A DNA stretch of 64,000 bases from positions 109,219 through 173,218 of the forward strand of contig NZ_JABSNL010000011.1 of NCBI RefSeq assembly GCF_013294025.1. Reading direction: 5' to 3'. The notes under the pieces are model-generated. The model was given only the letters and a program-made list of their open reading frames with translations. It made no database searches and was not told the DNA's origin. Shown piece by piece: positions 60,852 through 64,000 of this stretch. The translations under genes and the position numbers were made by a program. Source of the stretch: Flavobacterium aeripolare (GTDB lineage: Bacteria > Bacteroidota > Bacteroidia > Flavobacteriales > Flavobacteriaceae). Every line of letters starts with the position of its first letter. Positions within the stretch are counted from its first letter, which is position 1.

Positions 60852-62975
60852 TTAAAATTGATTAAATACTTGTTCGATAATTTCAGTTTCTCTTTCGGTA
60901 GTACTTTTTGAAGGATTAGCATTTAATTTAATAATTTCGTCCTTGAACGAATTTTTAAATGCTGCATCATAATCTAAATCTCTTAAATTTAAAAGTGTTT
61001 TAGATCTAACAAAAGTAGATTCACTTCTTAAAGACATTAAATACAATTTAGAAAGTTCGTCCTTATCAAAATCAGTAGCTTTTAAATTTGAATATTTCAA
61101 GATGAAATTAGCAAACAGTAGAGAAGCTTTGTTATTATTAATATTCTTTTTAAACGAACTCTGTAATAAGCTATAATTAGCAACAGAAGCTATCGTTTCT
61201 CCTATGCTGTTTTCAATATCTAAGCGTTCCGCTTTTGTAGCTACTTTAAAGTATTTATTAATTTCCTTCAAAGAATTATTGATACTATTCAACTCTTTTT
61301 TACCTTTTTCTTCCCAGGCATCTTTTAAACCAACGGTCTTATTAAAAACCAGTTTATCAGCAGTAGAATCTTTATCAACATTGAAATATCCTAGACGTTG
61401 AAATTGAAATTTATCATCAATGACTGCAGTAGTAAGACTTGGCTCTACATATCCAGTAACAACTTCTAATGAATTAGAATTCATAAATTCAAGGAAATTT
61501 TTCTCCTTGTGACTGTCTGGTGCCTCATCTATGAATAAACGATCATAAACACGTACCTCTGCTGGAACAGCATGTGCAATAGAAACCCAATGTAGGGTAC
61601 CTGCAACTTTTCTTTTAGAGGCTTCACTCCCACTACCACTTAATGAATCAGTATCATAAGTAACGTGAATTTCAGTGATGTTTCCTTCAGCATCTTTAAT
61701 TACAGACTCTCCTTTAATGATATAAGCATTCTTTAAACGTACTTCATTACCAATACTTAGTCGGAAAAACTTAGCCGGAGCCACTTCAAGAAAATCTTCT
61801 CTTTCTATGTATAATTCTTTTGAAAATGGTACTTTTCTAAAGCCAGCAGACTCATCCTCTTGATTATTTTCGGCATCTAGCGACTCTACTTTATCATCAG
61901 GATAATTAGTGATAACAACCTTTACTGGATCTAAAACAGCCATTACTCGAGGCGCACTTTTATTTAAATCTTCGCGTAAGCAAAACTCTAATAATGAAAA
62001 ATCAATTACATTTTCTCGTTTAGCAACACCTATGTTCTCGCAGAATTTTCGAATAGAATTAGCAGTATAACCACGTCTTCTTAATCCCGAAATCGTAGGC
62101 ATTCTAGGATCGTCCCATCCTTTAACAATTTTATCTTGAACTAATTGTAAAAGTTTACGTTTGCTCATTACGGTGTAATTCAAGTTCAAACGAGCGAACT
62201 CATATTGATGTGGACGTACCTTATTATCATCGTAAATTTGGTCTAAAAACCAATTGTATAATTCTTTATGCATGACAAACTCAAGCGTACAAATAGAGTG
62301 CGAAACTTGCTCTATATAATCACTTTCTCCATGAGCAAAATCATACATTGGATAAATCTTCCAATCATTTCCTGTTCTATGGTGGTGGCGATGCAAGATG
62401 CGATACATCAATGGGTCACGCATCAACATATTAGTAGATTTCATGTCAATTTTTGCACGTAAAACATGGCTTCCTTCAGGGAAATCACCATTTTTCATAC
62501 CTTCAAACAACGCTAAATTTTCATCAATAGAACGGTTTCTGTAAGGACCGTCAACACCTGGTTGCGTAGGCGTACCTTTTTGAACAGCCATATCTTCAGA
62601 CGATTGACTATCAATATAAGCTGCACCCTTTTTAATCATAAGTACTGCCCAGTCATACAACTGTTGAAAATAATCAGAAGCATAACGTTCCTCTGCCCAC
62701 TGAAAACCCAACCACTGCAAATCTTCTTTAATTGCATCAACGTACTCCTGCTCTTCTTTGGCTGGATTTGTATCATCAAAACGTAAATTTACTGGTGCAT
62801 TATAACGCAATCCTAAACCAAATTGTAAACAAATAGATTTAGCATGACCAATGTGTAAATAACCATTAGGTTCAGGTGGAAAACGGAAACGTAGATTATC
62901 TTGAGGAAAACCGTTTGCTAGATTCTCTTCAACGATTTGTTCTATAAAATGGAGTGATTTTTCTTCAGTTGACAT
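60852..62975 (-). CDS. glnS: Glutamine-tRNA ligase with C-terminal extension
   Basis: Charges tRNA-Gln. HIGH motif P-N-G-Y-L-H-I-G-H-A-K-S near residue 32 and KMSKS-like V-M-S-K-R-K-L near 269; the anticodon-binding domain ends around residue 550. A further ~155 residues (charged, helical) follow, making 707 in total against about 550 in E. coli. This extension is common in Bacteroidota, but I could not match it by eye to the YqeY domain found in some GlnRS. Having GlnRS means the indirect Gln route is not essential here. Confidence 0.95.
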   Translation of the reverse strand: MSTEEKSLHFIEQIVEENLANGFPQDNLRFRFPPEPNGYLHIGHAKSICLQFGLGLRYNAPVNLRFDDTNPAKEEQEYVDAIKEDLQWLGFQWAEERYASDYFQQLYDWAVLMIKKGAAYIDSQSSEDMAVQKGTPTQPGVDGPYRNRSIDENLALFEGMKNGDFPEGSHVLRAKIDMKSTNMLMRDPLMYRILHRHHHRTGNDWKIYPMYDFAHGESDYIEQVSHSICTLEFVMHKELYNWFLDQIYDDNKVRPHQYEFARLNLNYTVMSKRKLLQLVQDKIVKGWDDPRMPTISGLRRRGYTANSIRKFCENIGVAKRENVIDFSLLEFCLREDLNKSAPRVMAVLDPVKVVITNYPDDKVESLDAENNQEDESAGFRKVPFSKELYIEREDFLEVAPAKFFRLSIGNEVRLKNAYIIKGESVIKDAEGNITEIHVTYDTDSLSGSGSEASKRKVAGTLHWVSIAHAVPAEVRVYDRLFIDEAPDSHKEKNFLEFMNSNSLEVVTGYVEPSLTTAVIDDKFQFQRLGYFNVDKDSTADKLVFNKTVGLKDAWEEKGKKELNSINNSLKEINKYFKVATKAERLDIENSIGETIASVANYSLLQSSFKKNINNNKASLLFANFILKYSNLKATDFDKDELSKLYLMSLRSESTFVRSKTLLNLRDLDYDAAFKNSFKDEIIKLNANPSKSTTERETEIIEQVFNQF

Positions 62976-62993
62976 TATTTTGTTTTATTTTAG

Positions 62994-63001
62994 CAAAGGT
63001 A
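62994..63001 (-). promoter_or_regulatory. glnS promoter -7 box (TACCTTTG)
   Basis: On the minus strand TACCTTTG fits TAnnTTTG, 18 bp before the start codon. Confidence 0.5.
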
Positions 63002-63074
63002 AAAAAAAATAGTGCGCTAGCGTTTAAACTTAGGCTTTCAAGCACGAAACTTTTACTTAAATTTAAATTATAAA

Positions 63075-63434
63075 ATGGGAACAATAAAATTAAAGAGCAT
63101 TCGCACCTACTCGTACCATGGATGTTTAATCGAAGAAGGTAAGATAGGATCAGATTATGTAGTGGATTTAGAGATTAAAACCGACTTAAGGAAATCGTGT
63201 ATATCAGATGAATTAGAAGACACTGTAGACTATGTACAATTAAATAAAATTGTAGAAGAAGAAATGGCAATTCGATCAAAATTATTAGAACACGTAGGAC
63301 ACCGCATCATTACAAGGGTATTCAATGACATACCAGAAGTTTCTAGAATATTACTAGCCGTTTCTAAATTAAATCCACCAATTGGAGGAGATGTAGCAGC
63401 AGTAACTATAGAATTAGAGGAATATAGAAGTTAA
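63075..63434 (+). CDS. folB: Dihydroneopterin aldolase
   Basis: Folate-pathway enzyme of 119 residues that cleaves dihydroneopterin to glycolaldehyde and 6-hydroxymethyl-dihydropterin. The signature Y-S-Y-H-G-C-L-I-E-E-G-K-I-G near residue 12 and E-D-T-V-D-Y-V-Q-L near 48 are typical, with the catalytic lysine in S-K-L-N-P-P-I near residue 100. It is divergent from glnS and precedes tRNA-Cys. Confidence 0.92.
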   Translation: MGTIKLKSIRTYSYHGCLIEEGKIGSDYVVDLEIKTDLRKSCISDELEDTVDYVQLNKIVEEEMAIRSKLLEHVGHRIITRVFNDIPEVSRILLAVSKLNPPIGGDVAAVTIELEEYRS

Positions 63435-63536
63435 TAATAGCGTTGCATGGTAAAATTAAAACCTTCATAATGTGTGAGATACTATATTTTTTAAAAAATA
63501 TACATTGAAAACCTTTTATGTACTATAGAATTTAAG

Positions 63537-63544
63537 TACTTTTG
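63537..63544 (+). promoter_or_regulatory. tRNA-Cys promoter -7 box (TACTTTTG)
   Basis: TACTTTTG fits TAnnTTTG, 16 bp before the tRNA 5' end. Confidence 0.5.
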
Positions 63545-63560
63545 CCATCCATTCAATTAT

Positions 63561-63631
63561 GGCGTCGTGGCCGAGTGGCTAGGCTGGGCTCTGCAAAAGC
63601 TCCTACTGCGGTTCGAATCCGCACGATGCCT
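63561..63631 (+). tRNA. tRNA-Cys (GCA anticodon)
   Basis: Folds as a complete cloverleaf: acceptor GGCGTCG/CGATGCC, D arm GCC/GGC, anticodon stem GGGCT/AGCTC with loop CTGCAAA (anticodon GCA), and T arm TGCGG-TTCGAAT-CCGCA. CCA is not encoded. A terminator follows at once. Confidence 0.95.
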
Positions 63632-63667
63632 CAAAAACCTTCAAGGAAACTTGGAGGTTTTTTTTAT
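63611..63667 (+). repeat. 57-bp direct repeat copy 1: tRNA-Cys 3' end plus terminator
   Basis: From the T loop (GTTCGAATCC) through the discriminator base and the terminator. It recurs 182 bp downstream with one mismatch. Confidence 0.9.
63634..63665 (+). terminator. tRNA-Cys terminator
   Basis: AAAACCTTCAAG / CTTGGAGGTTTT stem (one wobble) with a GAAA loop, followed by Ts. Confidence 0.85.
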
Positions 63668-63792
63668 GTTTAAATATTTGTAAAATAGTAGATGAAGCTA
63701 TTGTTGAAATATTCATAATAACTCAAGCAATTTCAATGACACTTGAAGTCTTTTTTATGTTTAATTTTTATAAAAAATTAGATAAAGAAGTC

Positions 63793-63849
63793 GTTCGAAT
63801 CCGCACGATGCCTCAAAAACCTTCAAGAAAACTTGGAGGTTTTTTTTAT
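63793..63849 (+). repeat. 57-bp direct repeat copy 2: duplicated tRNA-Cys 3' end and terminator
   Basis: Matches 63611-63667 except one base in the terminator loop. It lacks the 5' part of the tRNA, so it is not a functional tRNA. The layout is that of an integrase attachment-site duplication. Confidence 0.9.
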
Positions 63850-63965
63850 AAAGAAAAGTCAACTGAAGTAATGACGGTAGTTACACAGAACCTCTTAATG
63901 CATAGTATTTTAGCCCCTTATAAGTTCAGAGTGATATTCTAAATTTCAAATAGTACATTTGAGAT

Positions 63966-64000
63966 ATGAAATACAAGAAATGGAGTTTAGAAGAGAAGTT
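63966..64000 (+). CDS. Possible transposase (IS3-type OrfA) start, cut by window edge
   Basis: The ATG at 63966 opens M-K-Y-K-K-W-S-L-E-E-K, which resembles the N-terminal helix of IS3-type transposase OrfA proteins in Bacteroidota. Only 35 bases are visible, so this is a weak call. Position beyond a duplicated tRNA end makes a mobile gene plausible. Confidence 0.3.
   Translation, partial: MKYKKWSLEEK

Noticed and set aside
63736..63942. 68-codon plus-strand frame across the second tRNA-end copy
   Set aside because: It runs through a tRNA fragment and terminator, so the translated sequence is an artefact.
1..64000. CRISPR array
   Set aside because: No series of short regularly spaced direct repeats was seen, and no cas-like genes.

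Overview
The window is a piece of a low-GC chromosome from a member of the Flavobacteriaceae, most like Flavobacterium. This rests on the gene families present (HU-CCDC81/SPOR protein, DUF4837, DUF4175 and DUF6327 families, acyl-ACP desaturase, HemJ, GlnRS with a C-terminal extension), on promoters of the Bacteroidota TAnnTTTG type, on weak Shine-Dalgarno signals, and on Flavobacterium-style intergenic hairpin repeats. Most of it is ordinary housekeeping sequence. There is no rRNA, CRISPR array or prophage. One tRNA (Cys) lies near the right end.

Layout. 1-8.7 kb: heme synthesis (hemC and hemA leftward; AraC regulator, hemH, a MATE transporter and hemJ rightward), then a histidine kinase and an enoyl-CoA hydratase. 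8.9-15.8 kb: a small unknown protein, a leftward RND efflux operon (adaptor, pump, outer-membrane factor) and an exported orphan. 15.9-31 kb: HD hydrolase, acyl-ACP desaturase and acyltransferase, rnpA, DUF4349 lipoprotein, CtpA protease, GNAT, DUF4837 lipoprotein, LysM lytic transglycosylase, pgk, holB, DoxX, thioesterase, recA, a second acyltransferase. 31.4-36.6 kb: trpS followed by an accessory island. 36.6-38.8 kb: dprA and an HU-CCDC81/SPOR protein. 39-45.7 kb: a redox or xenobiotic-response cluster (EthD, AhpD-like, TetR, NTF2-like, AraC, NAD(P)-binding, MFS). 45.9-56 kb: helicase, OmpH lipoprotein, methyltransferase, mnmG, ybeY, DUF4175, with four ParB-type parS sites around mnmG. 56-64 kb: gltX, SPFH protein, three small envelope proteins, glnS, folB, tRNA-Cys with a duplicated 3' end, and the start of a possible transposase.

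The most interesting region is 32.4-36.6 kb. It looks like a polymorphic-toxin locus built on a surface lipoprotein. The first gene has a signal peptide and lipobox followed by an acidic Q-V-E-E-E tail, a stem region, a glycine linker and a JAMM-like C-terminal domain. A small lipoprotein, the likely immunity protein, follows. Its reading frame is broken at the N-terminus by four copies of the pentamer CCAAA; five copies (or two) would join the ATG to the signal peptide, so the gene looks phase-variable and is OFF here. Downstream, behind a strong hairpin, a 410-bp near-identical copy of the stem and linker, without start or signal peptide, is fused to a different C-terminal domain (HExxH metallopeptidase) and followed by two paralogous exported small proteins. 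In-frame recombination between the copies (offset exactly 1560 bp) would delete the first effector and put the second under the expressed leader. A decayed copy of the trpS 3' end closes the island, which suggests it was gained by recombination at trpS.

Regulatory structure beyond single genes includes a matching pair of operator-like palindromes at the TetR gene and the AhpD-like gene it probably controls, the parS cluster (one site encodes the YbeY C-terminus), and a 144-bp element with perfect 16-bp inverted ends.
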